64,000 nucleotides of DNA from Bacillus paralicheniformis (GTDB taxonomy: Bacteria > Bacillota > Bacilli > Bacillales > Bacillaceae), in the NCBI RefSeq assembly GCF_001042485.2, contig NZ_LBMN02000036.1, forward strand, positions 434,001 through 498,000, in the 5' to 3' direction. The position numbers were made by a program, and so were the translations under genes. Position 1 is the stretch's first letter. Each line of letters opens with the position of its first letter. This document shows, piece after piece, positions 28,100-38,112 of this stretch. The notes under the pieces are model-generated. The model ran no database searches. It was not told the origin of the DNA and saw only the letters and a list, made by a program, of their open reading frames with translations.

Positions 28100-29224
28100 T
28101 CAGCTTTCAAAAAAGCAGGATGCCCAAAGTATGCCTCTGCTTTTACAATATATATCGTCAAATTGTTTCAGTGGTAAAGGATTTTTTCCTTTGCCGAGTT
28201 CAACAGTATATCCTTCTCTTCCGAAAAAATGAATAAACCAATCTCTAAATCCTGCATAGCTGTCTATATATCTGACGCCCTTATAACCGCTCAGGCGCTC
28301 AAATGTTTGGATCACATCGGCTGATTCAGGAGGCTCCAGCCCCTTGTACCCCCAATAAATTTCCTCTCCCTGTGTGTGAAGCGCCACAAGCCGATCAGGC
28401 GGCTCGTTTGCGATTAAATCCCTCATCGCTGCCGCTTCCGGTTCTGTCAGCGGTTCATCTCCGGGGTAGTCCCTGTAGGAAGGGGATTTGGGTGGTTTTC
28501 TCTGTTTTTCGATCTCCCAAAAAGACGGAAACTGATTATTTAAATCCACTCCGTTTATATTGGCTTTCCATTCCCGGAAATCCGGTTGATGCTCATTCAT
28601 CTCATCCAGTGCTTCCCGCGCTATCCCAAGATGACCGGGACCGTTAAGCACAAGATCAACCCCGTCGGGATTAACGATCGGCACGACGGAAAGCTTTGTT
28701 GATGAAAAAATGTCAAGCGGTGAAAAACCTAAAGCGGACCGGCCTGTACATAAATGATAACAATATTCTTTGAGCCATTTCATCAAAACAGAAGTGGTGA
28801 TCCATTCATTGGCATGAAAAGAAGCATTCATATGCGTTTTTTTTTCGGCATTTTCAGCTCCGAGGAGCAGTTCGTATATAGGCTGGCCCATGCTTGAGCG
28901 ACCGATGATGCGGGAAGTAACAAACGGAAAGCACTCCGTCAATCTGTCAATTTCCTTTTTCAGTACTGCTGAATCGTAAACGACTGTTTTTGTCAGCCAC
29001 TGTTCATCTTCAAGTGTGTATTGATTCACCAATAATTGCAGCTGTTCATATGTTTCGGCTGCTGGAACGTTTTTTCCTGCTTGAAAAGACGCTCCCGGAA
29101 AATAAAATTCGTCCGCGGCTGCATTCGCGTTTGCGCTGATTAAAAGCGGTTCGGGTATGTTCAGGATATTAGACAATCTTTCCATATTCTGCTTTAACTC
29201 CGGTTTGATGTTGATGAATGCCAT
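28100..29224 (-). CDS. yqgT: YqgT, M14-family gamma-D-glutamyl-diamino acid peptidase
   Basis: A 374-residue zinc carboxypeptidase-fold protein. The zinc ligands are in ASFHANEWITTS (H and E) and VALHTQGEEIYW (H), and the general base glutamate is in YTVELGKG. The N-terminal 100 residues resemble the cell-wall-binding region of B. sphaericus endopeptidase I. Such enzymes cut stem peptides of peptidoglycan between D-Glu and diaminopimelate. No signal peptide is seen, so it may act on recycled muropeptides or in the spore. Start ATG 29224 has GGAGGGATCATTG upstream. Confidence 0.88.
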   Translation of the reverse strand: MAFINIKPELKQNMERLSNILNIPEPLLISANANAAADEFYFPGASFQAGKNVPAAETYEQLQLLVNQYTLEDEQWLTKTVVYDSAVLKKEIDRLTECFPFVTSRIIGRSSMGQPIYELLLGAENAEKKTHMNASFHANEWITTSVLMKWLKEYCYHLCTGRSALGFSPLDIFSSTKLSVVPIVNPDGVDLVLNGPGHLGIAREALDEMNEHQPDFREWKANINGVDLNNQFPSFWEIEKQRKPPKSPSYRDYPGDEPLTEPEAAAMRDLIANEPPDRLVALHTQGEEIYWGYKGLEPPESADVIQTFERLSGYKGVRYIDSYAGFRDWFIHFFGREGYTVELGKGKNPLPLKQFDDIYCKSRGILWASCFFES

Positions 29225-29321
29225 CAATGATCCCTCCCACAATAGCATATGATGAAGGCTCGTTTAAAAACTCTCCCGGTTCGCTTAAAAAACGCTTTTT
29301 CAATAAGGTTTCAGCCCGCAA

Positions 29322-29350
29322 AAAAACTTCCGCCCAAATAGGCGGAAGTT
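29322..29350 (-). terminator. Terminator of the siderophore-binding gene
   Basis: AACTTCCGCC/GGCGGAAGTT stem with a T run on the minus strand, right after the stop codon. Confidence 0.88.
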
Positions 29351-29355
29351 CATCT

Positions 29356-30303
29356 TTATTTCGCTAAGCTTTCTGTAATAAAGTCAAGCTGGCCCTCTAA
29401 TGAAATCGGATCGGAAAAGTAGAAGCCGACAGGGTCGATTTTATAGACATGTTGATTTTTGACCGCGCCAAGGTTCTTCCAAATAGAGGTATTAAGCACG
29501 GCGCTGTCGTCTCCGCTTGATTCCCAGGGCCCTATAAATATATAATCTCCGGCGAATTCAGGCAGCTTTTCTAATGAAATGCTCGTGTAGCCCGGCCCTT
29601 CGTCGATTGCTTTTTCCTTCGTCAGCTTTGTCGCCTTTAAGCCGAGATCTTGATAAACAATGCTTCCTCCCCTTCCGAATTGATCGCCGAATACAAAGAT
29701 TTCTTTGCCATTCGTTTGCATAATGGAAACCGTTTTGTCCCCGACCGCTTTTTGAATTTTTGATTTTGCCGCGGCAACTTTTTTGTCCCAATCAGCCAGC
29801 CATTTCTCCGCTCGATCTTCAGTACCTGTCATTTTTGCGAAATCCTTCAGCCGTTCAGTGTTATTCAAGCTGTCATATTTCAAAGCGACCGTCGGAGCGA
29901 TTTTTTCCAGCTTTTCGATATCAGCGCCTTGGGTCGTCCATACGACAATCAGGTCCGGTTTTAATTGAATAACCTTTTCAGCGGAATTTCCTTCACCAAT
30001 GTTTGTCACACCCTCGGTTTTCCCCTTGAAATAAGGATTTTTGAATACCCTGTCAGGGGCACCCACTACATTGAGACCGAGTGTCTTGAAATAGCCGAAA
30101 TAATCGTCAGCCATGACAACCACCCGTTTCGGATGCTTCGGAACTTTAACCGTTCCGTTTTCAGCCTTGTATGTAATCGTTTCTTCGCTTTTTGATTTAG
30201 AAGACGAATCTTTGCTCTCCGTTTGATTACCGCATGCTGTCAATGCTGCGATCAATAATAGTACAAAGCATGCTCCAGCGAGCGTCTTTCCTTTCATATT
30301 CAC
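29356..30303 (-). CDS. FhuD-like ferric-hydroxamate-binding lipoprotein
   Basis: A 315-residue class III solute-binding protein. The signal peptide ends in lipobox LTAC, lipid at C24. The helical-backbone fold and segments such as PKHPKRVVVMADDYFGYFKTLG, LIVVWTTQGADIEKLEKIAP and FGRGGSIVYQDLG closely resemble B. subtilis FhuD, which binds ferrichrome and other hydroxamates. There is no permease or ATPase gene nearby, so it must share transporter parts encoded elsewhere. A Fur box lies upstream. GTG 30303 (AGAAGG eight bases upstream) or ATG 30297 may be the start. Confidence 0.85.
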   Translation of the reverse strand: MNMKGKTLAGACFVLLLIAALTACGNQTESKDSSSKSKSEETITYKAENGTVKVPKHPKRVVVMADDYFGYFKTLGLNVVGAPDRVFKNPYFKGKTEGVTNIGEGNSAEKVIQLKPDLIVVWTTQGADIEKLEKIAPTVALKYDSLNNTERLKDFAKMTGTEDRAEKWLADWDKKVAAAKSKIQKAVGDKTVSIMQTNGKEIFVFGDQFGRGGSIVYQDLGLKATKLTKEKAIDEGPGYTSISLEKLPEFAGDYIFIGPWESSGDDSAVLNTSIWKNLGAVKNQHVYKIDPVGFYFSDPISLEGQLDFITESLAK

Positions 30304-30333
30304 CTTTCATACCTTCTTTCTGGTTTGAATATC

Positions 30334-30352
30334 GATAAAGAGAATCATTATC
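30334..30352 (-). promoter_or_regulatory. Fur box
   Basis: GATAAAGAGAATCATTATC matches the 19-base Fur consensus at 17 of 19 positions. It lies 31 bases before the start of the hydroxamate-binding protein gene, so iron-repressed expression is expected. Confidence 0.87.
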
Positions 30353-30414
30353 AATTATATCATAACCGGCATCGGCTTGGATCATGATTTTTATGACGGA
30401 CTCTTGTCATTAAA

Positions 30415-30441
30415 AACAGGCCGGAACGATATCCGGCCTGC
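30415..30441 (-). terminator. yqgS terminator
   Basis: CAGGCCGGA/TCCGGCCTG stem around a 6-base loop, with a short T-rich tail on the minus strand (TTTTTAAT), downstream of the yqgS stop. Confidence 0.82.
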
Positions 30442-30471
30442 TGCATCAGCTTTCTCCGCCAAAAGAAAAGC

Positions 30472-32370
30472 TTACTCGTCTTTCGGCTTGGCGTCAGATT
30501 GCTTTTTTAAGCGCTCGCTGTCATAAAACCTCAGCAAGTCGCCATAAATGATTTGATCTGAATATGAAAGCTCCTGTTTCGCTTTTTCAATGTACGGCTC
30601 ACAGCCTTTTTTATCTTTAGACGGCTCTCCTGTCGATTTATCATAGCATATGCCGTCTGTGTATACTTTGTCTTTCGTAATAAAGCTGCCGTCGCGAAGC
30701 ACTGTAAACTCCGTTTTGTCTTTGGCAAACAGGTCGTTTCCAAACTGGATCTGATCGCTCGAATCGATTCCGAGAAGGTTCAGTACAGTCGGCCGAATAT
30801 CGATTTGGCCGCCGACGGTGTCAATGGCTTTCGGCTCTTTATCCGTCACTCCCGGAATGTGGATCACAAGCGGGACTCTTTGAAGCTGCACTTCCTCAAA
30901 CGGGGTTACTTCTCTGCCGAGGAATTGGCTCATCGCTTCGTTATGGTTTTCGGAAATCCCGTAATGGTCACCGTATAACACGATAACAGAATTATCGTAG
31001 AGGCCGTCTTCTTTCAGCTTTTCAATAAATCGTTTAAGCGCTTCATCCTGATAGCGGACGGTCGGGAAATATCTGTTTAACGTACGGCTTTTTGAATCAA
31101 ATTCATCGATCAGTTTATCTTCCTCATCCAGCTCAAACGGAAAATGGTTTGTCAGCGTGATCAGGCGGGTATAAAACGGCTGAGGCATTTCTTTCATCAG
31201 CTCTGATGTTTGTTCAAAGAATTCCTTATCTTTCAGTCCCCAGCCCACTGAGTTTTCTTCGTTTACATCATAGGAATTGATATCGTAAAACTTATCGTAT
31301 TTAAACGTATCGTACATAATATCCCGATTCCAGAAGCTTTTGTTGTTCGCATGGAAAATCGAGGAATAATAGCCGTGGTTTTTCAATATTTCAGGCATTG
31401 CCGTATATTCGTTTCCTGCATTCGTAAAGAAGACCGCTCCTCTTCCAAGAGGATAGAGAGAGTTGTCAACGATGAATTCGGAATCTGCCGTTTTGCCTTG
31501 GCCTGTCTGATGATAGAAATTCTCGAAGCTGTAGCTTTTCTTTATCAGGTCGTTTAAATAAGGCGTAATCTCTTTGCCGTTTAACTTTTGGTTCACGACA
31601 AAGCTTTGGGTGGATTCCAGGGAAACGAGGATCACATTTCGACCCTTGGCGATCCCGGCCAGGTTCTGATTGGTGTCCGTGCGGTTTGCGTTGACATAGT
31701 TTTCAATCTCCGTGAGGCTGTTGCTGTCGGCCAGCGCACGCTGTGCAGACTGCTTTGACTGGATCAGCCCGTCATAGATATGGAAGTTGTAAAGACTGAT
31801 ATTCTTCACAAGAACTTCCCTGTCAAACGATCTTGTCAAAAGCTGCGGTCTTTCTGTTTCAGAAATCCCTAAATTGAAAAAGAAAACGGCAGCGACAAAT
31901 AGATAGTAAGCCGCGCGTTCCTTTCTTGTCGCCTTTCCGCCTGTTTTGGCAGGCTGGCGCTTGTACAGCCAAATTAAAATGGCAATGTCGACGACGAGGA
32001 GCAAATCGGTCGGCATAAACAAAGAGTTGATACTGCTTCCCAAATCACCCATATTATTCGTCTGGAACAATACAGGAATCGTTAAAAAGTCGTTGTAAAA
32101 ACGGTAGAAGATCATGTTCGCAAGCAAGACAAACGTCAGGACGATGCTTGCCCCGATAATAAACCGGTTCCTGTTTTTTTCTTTGAAAAACAGGCCGATT
32201 CCGAATATAAACAGCAAAAAGCTTAAAGGATTGATGAACAATATAAACTCTTGCATGAAGTTTTCAATTTTAATGTTGAAGCTTGTTTTGTAGACGACAT
32301 ACGTTTTCAGCCACATCAGCAATGTCGCAATTAACAAAAACAAAATTTTTGAAAAAAATGACTTTCGCAT
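30472..32370 (-). CDS. yqgS: YqgS, LtaS-type lipoteichoic acid synthase paralogue
   Basis: A 632-residue protein with five membrane helices in the first 190 residues and an extracellular sulfatase-fold domain. The catalytic threonine is in VSLESTQSF (about residue 250). Metal-site motifs include [11 protein letters not shown] and the KTADSEF loop. LtaS enzymes polymerise glycerol phosphate from phosphatidylglycerol; YqgS is one of the secondary synthases of B. subtilis, linked to sporulation. ATG 32370 follows GGGAGGTTTCGA; an upstream frame extension of 18 residues lacks a site. It is monocistronic. Confidence 0.92.
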   Translation of the reverse strand: MRKSFFSKILFLLIATLLMWLKTYVVYKTSFNIKIENFMQEFILFINPLSFLLFIFGIGLFFKEKNRNRFIIGASIVLTFVLLANMIFYRFYNDFLTIPVLFQTNNMGDLGSSINSLFMPTDLLLVVDIAILIWLYKRQPAKTGGKATRKERAAYYLFVAAVFFFNLGISETERPQLLTRSFDREVLVKNISLYNFHIYDGLIQSKQSAQRALADSNSLTEIENYVNANRTDTNQNLAGIAKGRNVILVSLESTQSFVVNQKLNGKEITPYLNDLIKKSYSFENFYHQTGQGKTADSEFIVDNSLYPLGRGAVFFTNAGNEYTAMPEILKNHGYYSSIFHANNKSFWNRDIMYDTFKYDKFYDINSYDVNEENSVGWGLKDKEFFEQTSELMKEMPQPFYTRLITLTNHFPFELDEEDKLIDEFDSKSRTLNRYFPTVRYQDEALKRFIEKLKEDGLYDNSVIVLYGDHYGISENHNEAMSQFLGREVTPFEEVQLQRVPLVIHIPGVTDKEPKAIDTVGGQIDIRPTVLNLLGIDSSDQIQFGNDLFAKDKTEFTVLRDGSFITKDKVYTDGICYDKSTGEPSKDKKGCEPYIEKAKQELSYSDQIIYGDLLRFYDSERLKKQSDAKPKDE

Positions 32371-32551
32371 TCGAAACCTCCCTATGCAGCAAGACGCATG
32401 TTTCCGCAAACTGAATTTCCACATATTGTTTTATTTTAGAAAAATCGCTAAAATTACTAAATCATATCTTAACCTGTCTGTACAAAAAAATCAATCATTT
32501 TTCACATTGGCTTAAAAGTGTTAACAATGCTGCAAAGCGGTCCGAAAATGC

Positions 32552-33526
32552 TTATAAAATAGGCTCCGCCTGGCTTTTCAGCCATTGGTTTTTGGCGATC
32601 CATGCGCCGCCGATCACGCCTGCGTCGTTTCCAAGTGAAGCGATTACGATCTCAGCCGCCTCGCCGGCCCGCGGGAATACGAAGCGGTTGAAAGATTGTT
32701 CAACTTTGGAGCGCAGGATTTCTCCTGCTTTTGAGACGCCTCCGCCAATTACGATTTTCGAAGGATTGAGCGAGCTCGCCAAGTTGCCGAGGACCATTCC
32801 TAAATGACCCGCCACATAATCGACGACTTCGCAAGCAACCGGATCATTTTCCCGGGCCGCTTCAAAAATATCGCGCGCCGTGATATCCGGACATGCACGC
32901 AAGTCTGTATCTCGATGACCGGATTCTATTTTTTCTTTGGCAATCCTGACGATGCCCGTAGCCGAAGCGATCGTTTCGATACAGCCGCTTTTCCCGCAGT
33001 TGCACGGCGCTCCTCCTTCAGGAACTGAACAGATGTGGCCGATTTCTCCGCCTGCACCGTTTTGCCCGCGGACGATTTCTCCGTTTACAATAATGCCGCC
33101 TCCGACACCCGTTCCCAACGTGACAAGAATCAAATCCTTTGCGCCGTCTCCCGCTCCTTTCCACATTTCGCCGAGAGCCGCGATGTTCGCGTCATTTTCA
33201 ATGACCGCCGCTAATCCTGTCTCTGCTTCAAGGTGGTCTTTTAACGGATAGTTTTCCCAGCCCATGTTCGTCGTTTTATAAACGATGCCGGTCTCCGTAT
33301 TGACGGGGCCTGGAGCGCCCATGCCGATCCATTTTAAGATGTGCTTCGGTTTGCCGAGCTCTTTCAATTTTCCGTCGATGGCTTTTGCGATGCTTACCGT
33401 AACCGTTTCCCCCGATTTATCGGTCGGAATTTCCCACTTGTGCAGGATTTCACCATAAGCGCTTACAAAAGCGAGCTTTACCGTTGTTCCTCCAAGGTCG
33501 ACTCCGACCAGCCAGCTGTCATTCAT
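32552..33526 (-). CDS. glcK: Glucokinase, ROK family
   Basis: A 324-residue ROK kinase that phosphorylates glucose with ATP. N-terminal phosphate motif is [13 protein letters not shown]; the ROK signature [23 protein letters not shown] precedes the zinc site [32 protein letters not shown] precedes the ATG. yqgQ lies directly upstream, 24 bases away, as in B. subtilis. Confidence 0.95.
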   Translation of the reverse strand: MNDSWLVGVDLGGTTVKLAFVSAYGEILHKWEIPTDKSGETVTVSIAKAIDGKLKELGKPKHILKWIGMGAPGPVNTETGIVYKTTNMGWENYPLKDHLEAETGLAAVIENDANIAALGEMWKGAGDGAKDLILVTLGTGVGGGIIVNGEIVRGQNGAGGEIGHICSVPEGGAPCNCGKSGCIETIASATGIVRIAKEKIESGHRDTDLRACPDITARDIFEAARENDPVACEVVDYVAGHLGMVLGNLASSLNPSKIVIGGGVSKAGEILRSKVEQSFNRFVFPRAGEAAEIVIASLGNDAGVIGGAWIAKNQWLKSQAEPIL

Positions 33527-33550
33527 TTTGCTCCCCCTCTAATCCCTGTT

Positions 33551-33748
33551 TTATTTTCTCTTTACTTTTGTGAGTTCATTCTGCAAAATTGAAACGCCTT
33601 TAAGCCACTGTTCTTTTTCTATCAGATTCGAAAGAAACATTTCTTTCAGTTCGTCCATCATATATTCAAGTTCAAGTTCGCGATCTCCAAAATAAACATA
33701 ACATCCAAACTGTTTCAGCAACAGCTGTACATCATAGGCTGTTTTCAT
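33551..33748 (-). CDS. yqgQ: YqgQ, DUF910 protein
   Basis: A 65-residue acidic helical protein of the DUF910/YqgQ family (YDVQLLLKQFGCYVYFGDRE). Its helical bundle may bind nucleic acid, as suggested for the family, but the role is unknown. Paired with glcK in an operon. ATG preceded by GGTGAAATAAA. Confidence 0.85.
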   Translation of the reverse strand: MKTAYDVQLLLKQFGCYVYFGDRELELEYMMDELKEMFLSNLIEKEQWLKGVSILQNELTKVKRK

Positions 33749-33810
33749 TTTATTTCACCATTCTTTAAAGGTCTAACATTAGAGTATTCATAAAGCTGTC
33801 CGGCGTCAAG

Positions 33811-33846
33811 CAAAAAAAAAAGCCTGTTTTCCTGAAGAAAACAGAC
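33811..33846 (-). terminator. Terminator after the SpoVAF-like gene
   Basis: CTGTTTTC/GAAAACAG stem, then a run of nine Ts on the minus strand (33811-33820 region). Confidence 0.8.
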
Positions 33847-33848
33847 AT

Positions 33849-35303
33849 TCAGCGGTCTGGATCCTGGGGATCCAAAAATACGGGCCTTCTATTTTTCAGC
33901 GGCATTGGCGTTCGAATCGCGATATCTCGAAAGGCTCTGTAGTCAAAGGGGATAAACGGCCATAAATACGGCACATGAAACGACTTCATTCTGACCAGAT
34001 AAATCACCCAGCAGAAGATCGCGATGACAAAGCCGATCGGTCCGAATGCGCCGGCCGTGATCAGGAGAACGATTCTTGCCAGCCTGTTCGCTATGCTCAG
34101 CTCATAGCTCGGCGTAGCAAACGTGCCGATAGCCGCAACAGCGAGATACAAGACGACTTCATGCGAGAAAAGTCCGACCTGCACCGCCACTTCTCCGATC
34201 ATTAAAGCAGCTACAAGTCCGAGAGCCGTAGCCAGAGACGACGGGGTGTGGATTGCAGCCATCCGCATCATGTCGACGCCTATTTCAATTATGATGAATT
34301 GCGCAAGCAGCGGAAGGGCCCCTTTTTTTTCAGGCCCTATATATTGAAGGGCGTCCGGCAAAAGATCGGGATGGACGGAGAGCAAAAACCACAGCGGCAG
34401 CAAAAAGATCGATGCCAACACAGATATAAAACGGACCACTCGCAAATAGGCGCCTGCAAGCGGTTTGTTTCTGTACTCTTCGGCATGCTGCAGATGGTGC
34501 CAAAAAGTAACAGGGGTAATCAGCGCGCTTGGCGAACCGTCCACAAAGACGAGAATGTGGCCTTCGTACAAATGAACGGCCGCAGTATCAGGCCTTTCTG
34601 TATAGCGGACCGTCGGATAAGGATTCCAATGACGGCCGCCGATATATTCTTCCAGTGTCTTTTCCGCCATTGTCAAAGCGTCCGTATCGATCGCTTCAAG
34701 CGATTGCTTCAGCTTTTTTACACTTTCCAAATCAGCGATATCTTCCAAATAGCAGATGACGACATCTGTTTTGCTTCTTCTGCCGACCTGAAGGAACTCC
34801 ATTCTGAGGGAACGGTCGCGGATTCTTCTTCTCGTCAGTGCGGTGTTGAACACGATCGTTTCGACGAAGCCGTCTCTTGAACCTCTGACGACACGTTCAT
34901 TGTCGGGTTCCTCCGGGTTTCTTGCCGGGTATGTCCGCGCATCGATAATAATGGCATGGTCCACCCCGTCGACAAGGAGAACGGCCGGCCCGGACAACAC
35001 CTGGGCTGCTGCTTTGTCGAGGTCGTCTTCCGTATCAATTTCGATGTATGGGATGTACGTTTTGATCAGCTTCTCAAGCGGATCGTCTTCCAGACTTTCA
35101 GGGGTGAGCCTTGAGAGATTCTTAAGCAAGTGGTGCATAATATCATCTTTTACAAAGCCGTCGACAAGATAAAGCGACATGTCTCTATCAGCATAAACAA
35201 CATCTAGCCGGATCATGTCGAAGCTTTTGTCGACCCCCAGCTTTTCATTTAAATATTCAACATTTTTCGCTAAATTTTTTTGGACCGCATGCTTTTTTTC
35301 CAT
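33849..35303 (-). CDS. SpoVAF/GerA A-subunit family spore membrane protein
   Basis: A 484-residue GerA-family A-type protein. The N-terminal soluble half (1-250) contains the family segments SGPAVLLVDGVDHAIIIDAR and RRRIRDRSLRMEFLQVGRRS. The C-terminal half has five or so membrane helices and the conserved PDLLPDAL and GVDMMRMAAIHTPSSLA stretches. Proportions fit SpoVAF (about 490 in B. subtilis). No B or C subunit adjoins, which also fits SpoVAF rather than a GerA operon. SpoVAF works with FigP, whose gene is at 9-545. B. subtilis has no such gene here. The ribosome site is weak. Confidence 0.82.
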   Translation of the reverse strand: MEKKHAVQKNLAKNVEYLNEKLGVDKSFDMIRLDVVYADRDMSLYLVDGFVKDDIMHHLLKNLSRLTPESLEDDPLEKLIKTYIPYIEIDTEDDLDKAAAQVLSGPAVLLVDGVDHAIIIDARTYPARNPEEPDNERVVRGSRDGFVETIVFNTALTRRRIRDRSLRMEFLQVGRRSKTDVVICYLEDIADLESVKKLKQSLEAIDTDALTMAEKTLEEYIGGRHWNPYPTVRYTERPDTAAVHLYEGHILVFVDGSPSALITPVTFWHHLQHAEEYRNKPLAGAYLRVVRFISVLASIFLLPLWFLLSVHPDLLPDALQYIGPEKKGALPLLAQFIIIEIGVDMMRMAAIHTPSSLATALGLVAALMIGEVAVQVGLFSHEVVLYLAVAAIGTFATPSYELSIANRLARIVLLITAGAFGPIGFVIAIFCWVIYLVRMKSFHVPYLWPFIPFDYRAFRDIAIRTPMPLKNRRPVFLDPQDPDR

Positions 35304-35379
35304 TGTATATTAAAAGCTCCCGTCAAATGAGTCTATACTAAAGACCATTTTTAACATAACGGAAGCTTTTCATACTTGG

Positions 35380-36918
35380 TTACCGGGCGGTTTCTTTCTT
35401 AAGTTCGTCCCGAAACGCTTTATACATCTCTTCATCAGGCTTTTCTGCCAACGCTCTTTCAACAGACTGTTCGGCTTTGGCGAACTCGCCTTTTTGAGCA
35501 TAGAGCCTGGCAAGAATATAGAGTGAGGCGTGGTCTGATGGATCTTTTTCAACGACGGCCTCGAACCTTTTCTCGGCGTTTTCATACTCGCCGAGCTGAA
35601 ATTCGGAATAAGCGAGCAGCTTTAAAGTGTCGCTGGAAGCGTCCTGCTTTGAGCCCGCTTCCTGCAAGGCATCTTTTACCTTTTTATAGTCTCCCTCTTC
35701 ATACCATTTCGCCGCCTGATGCAGCATGGCATTTTCCTGCATCGAAGCGGAATGTGTCCCAAAGTACAGGGCGCCTCCTCCGATGACAAAGATGAGGACC
35801 CAGCCTGTCAGCCGCTGGAGCGGTCTTTTTTTCCCGGGGATTCCGACTGCCAAGGCCGTCAGGAGTCCGCCGATCAATCCGCCGATATGGCCGGCATTGT
35901 CAACATTTGAAATCGTGAAACCGAGGCCGAGGTTCAGAATGATAATCACAATGATATTTGTTCCAATCGTTTTTAAGAAAGCTTTCCGATTTGAAAAAGC
36001 CAGATACAAAAGTGCTCCCAAACAACCGAAGATGGCTCCCGAAGCCCCTGCGGACGGATACGGGCTGAACAGAAAGCTGCCGATCGATCCAAAAATTCCG
36101 GCTGATATGTATATGACAAGAAAGCGGAATGATCCAAACACCCTTTCTGCCGCGGCTCCGACAGACAGCAATGCAAATGTATTGAACATGAGGTGGACCA
36201 ATCCGATATGAAGAACGATCGGCGTGACAAGCCGCCACCATTCCCCGGCTAACAGGAGGCTGTTTTCCTTCGCACCGAACCGGATGAGCGTGTCGGTATT
36301 CTGACTGCCGCCCGACATTTCCAGAAGCAGAAACATGAAGACTTGAAGCACTGCAAAAATCCAGGTAAACATCGGTTTGCCTTTCTCAAATACAGCCGCT
36401 TCCCGCCGCCTTTCTTCTTCTCTTGCTTTAGCCGCTGCTAATACTTCGGCTCTCTTCTCTTCCACATTCTCGTATCCAGCATCGTGCATGTGGCCTGTCA
36501 GCTCATCCGGCCCCATGTTTAAAGCAACGGCGAGTTTGCGGAAGCCTTCTTCAGCCGAAGCGTGCTCAATAAAAACCGGCACGATACTGATCCGTTTATC
36601 TGCGACCGGATGACTGACAACATCTTCCCACTCATCTACAGGTGCTTCCTGTGACAAATAGACGTTTAATATCGAGAGCTTTCGCTGCCTTGATGCTGCT
36701 CTCAGGCGCTCCGCTCTTTCATAAAGAGATTCCAAGTCACCGACGAGATCCTGTCTGAAATCGATATCCTTCCGAAAAACGCGAACCAAATCATACGGCG
36801 CGCTCCCCCTTGCTTCAAGCCAGGCTTCTCCGAATGAAGCTGGTGCCTGCACAAGCTCAAAATCCCTGTCTAAGAGGTTCCCGATGAAATTCCAATACAA
36901 ATAATCGATTGAATACAT
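35380..36918 (-). CDS. yqgP: YqgP (GluP), rhomboid intramembrane protease with TPRs
   Basis: A 512-residue rhomboid. The N-terminal soluble domain (1-175) precedes six or seven membrane helices. The catalytic serine is in SAGASGAIFG (about 290) and histidine in NAGHIGGLIGG (about 341). A C-terminal TPR region runs about 400-510 (WYEEGDYKKVKDAL and similar repeats). In B. subtilis YqgP cuts the magnesium transporter MgtE under manganese stress with help from FtsH. ATG 36918 chosen by family start MYSIDYLYWNFI. Confidence 0.92.
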   Translation of the reverse strand: MYSIDYLYWNFIGNLLDRDFELVQAPASFGEAWLEARGSAPYDLVRVFRKDIDFRQDLVGDLESLYERAERLRAASRQRKLSILNVYLSQEAPVDEWEDVVSHPVADKRISIVPVFIEHASAEEGFRKLAVALNMGPDELTGHMHDAGYENVEEKRAEVLAAAKAREEERRREAAVFEKGKPMFTWIFAVLQVFMFLLLEMSGGSQNTDTLIRFGAKENSLLLAGEWWRLVTPIVLHIGLVHLMFNTFALLSVGAAAERVFGSFRFLVIYISAGIFGSIGSFLFSPYPSAGASGAIFGCLGALLYLAFSNRKAFLKTIGTNIIVIIILNLGLGFTISNVDNAGHIGGLIGGLLTALAVGIPGKKRPLQRLTGWVLIFVIGGGALYFGTHSASMQENAMLHQAAKWYEEGDYKKVKDALQEAGSKQDASSDTLKLLAYSEFQLGEYENAEKRFEAVVEKDPSDHASLYILARLYAQKGEFAKAEQSVERALAEKPDEEMYKAFRDELKKETAR

Positions 36919-36989
36919 ACCGACGCTCCACAATTGTTTTTGTCCATTATAACAGGAAACGCGTCATTCTGCGCCTTTTAAGCGCTTTA

Positions 36990-37015
36990 AAAAAATCCCG
37001 TTTTTAAACGGGATT
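36990..37015 (-). terminator. yqgO terminator
   Basis: AATCCCGTTT/AAACGGGATT stem, followed by a T run on the minus strand. Confidence 0.87.
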
Positions 37016-37188
37016 CAGAAAGCCTGCTGTATAAACTTATTGCGAAAAAACGGAATTCTCATCATCAAATGGATAAAATAGTGGCGGATCTGGTTTTGAC
37101 CAAGAATGAAATTGATGACACGATAACGGTTTTGAAAAAACACAAGGGCGGCAATGATGCCTACTGCAATGAATGTAACTTTTCTCAT
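37015..37188 (-). CDS. yqgO: YqgO, small membrane protein
   Basis: A 57-residue protein with one N-terminal membrane helix (KVTFIAVGIIAALVFFQ) and a basic, aromatic tail. ATG 37188 follows AGGAGGGATCAT, a strong site. Position between yqgP and yqgN matches B. subtilis yqgO. Function unknown. Confidence 0.75.
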   Translation of the reverse strand: MRKVTFIAVGIIAALVFFQNRYRVINFILGQNQIRHYFIHLMMRIPFFRNKFIQQAF

Positions 37189-37237
37189 ATGATCCCTCCT
37201 ATAACCTATAACCGTATCGTGTCTCATTTTTCAATAA

Positions 37238-37810
37238 TTATTCAGCATGGTCGCTGCAGTTGTAAACGGCGCCCTCGGTCAAAACTTGCTTGACCGGAAT
37301 GTCGTGCGGTTCTTTTGGGACATGATCGATCACTTGGCACTCGAAAGCCAGCGATGCGGTATCTTTTGTGAAACCGGCCAGATATCTGTCATAATAGCCG
37401 CCTCCATAGCCGATTCTGTATCCTGTCCGGTCATAGCAAATTCCCGGCACAAGGATGAAATCGATGTCTTCGGGCTCCATCCGCCCGGTTTTGTGCACGA
37501 TCGGTTCCTGCAGGCCAAAATACACAACTTCAAGATCGCTTTCATCCTGAAAGCTGCGAAAGTGCATCTCTTTTGTATCAGGCATACATTTCGGAATGCA
37601 CACCGTTTTTCCTTCAAGCCGTGCCTGTTCGATAATCGGTTCTGTCGGAACTTCACGATTTCTGGATATCGTAAGGGCAATGACAGACGCTTTTTTCCAC
37701 TGTTTTGATTGAAAAAGCTTCCGGTGAATCGCTTCCGCCTTTAGAAGAAACTCCTGTTCCGGCATGTTTGCAAGCCTCTTTCTGACCTCATTTCGTAAAG
37801 AACGCTTCAC
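37238..37810 (-). CDS. yqgN: YqgN, 5-formyltetrahydrofolate cyclo-ligase
   Basis: A 190-residue 5-FTHF cyclo-ligase (MTHFS). The ATP-binding segments VPGICYDRTGYRIGYGGGYYDRYL are the family signature, and the N-terminal basic helix KRSLRNEVRKRL is typical. It converts 5-formyl-THF to 5,10-methenyl-THF. The start is GTG 37810, preceded by GGGGGAAAGAGAT; reading further upstream would run through the rpmGA terminator. Confidence 0.92.
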   Translation of the reverse strand: MKRSLRNEVRKRLANMPEQEFLLKAEAIHRKLFQSKQWKKASVIALTISRNREVPTEPIIEQARLEGKTVCIPKCMPDTKEMHFRSFQDESDLEVVYFGLQEPIVHKTGRMEPEDIDFILVPGICYDRTGYRIGYGGGYYDRYLAGFTKDTASLAFECQVIDHVPKEPHDIPVKQVLTEGAVYNCSDHAE

Positions 37811-37824
37811 ATCTCTTTCCCCCT

Positions 37825-37859
37825 TAAAAACAGAAAAACAGCAGGAAAATCCCTGCTGC

Positions 37860-37860
<1 letters not shown>
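37825..37860 (-). terminator. rpmGA terminator
   Basis: CAGCAGG/CCTGCTG stem with T-rich tract on the minus strand, starting at the rpmGA stop and ending before yqgN. Confidence 0.85.
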
Positions 37861-38009
<149 letters not shown>

Positions 38010-38112
38010 TTATTTTTCCCTCCAAACTATATATCATTTCTGTTCAGACTTATCTATAATACCACTTATGATGCCGGAATGCCAGGCGTTTTTTTTAGTT
38101 TGTCACGGTTTG

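Noticed and set aside
34248..34880. A 210-codon open frame on the plus strand inside the SpoVAF-like gene
   Set aside because: It is fully antisense to a gene with clear family motifs, has a Lys/Arg/Gln-rich nonsense composition and no ribosome site.
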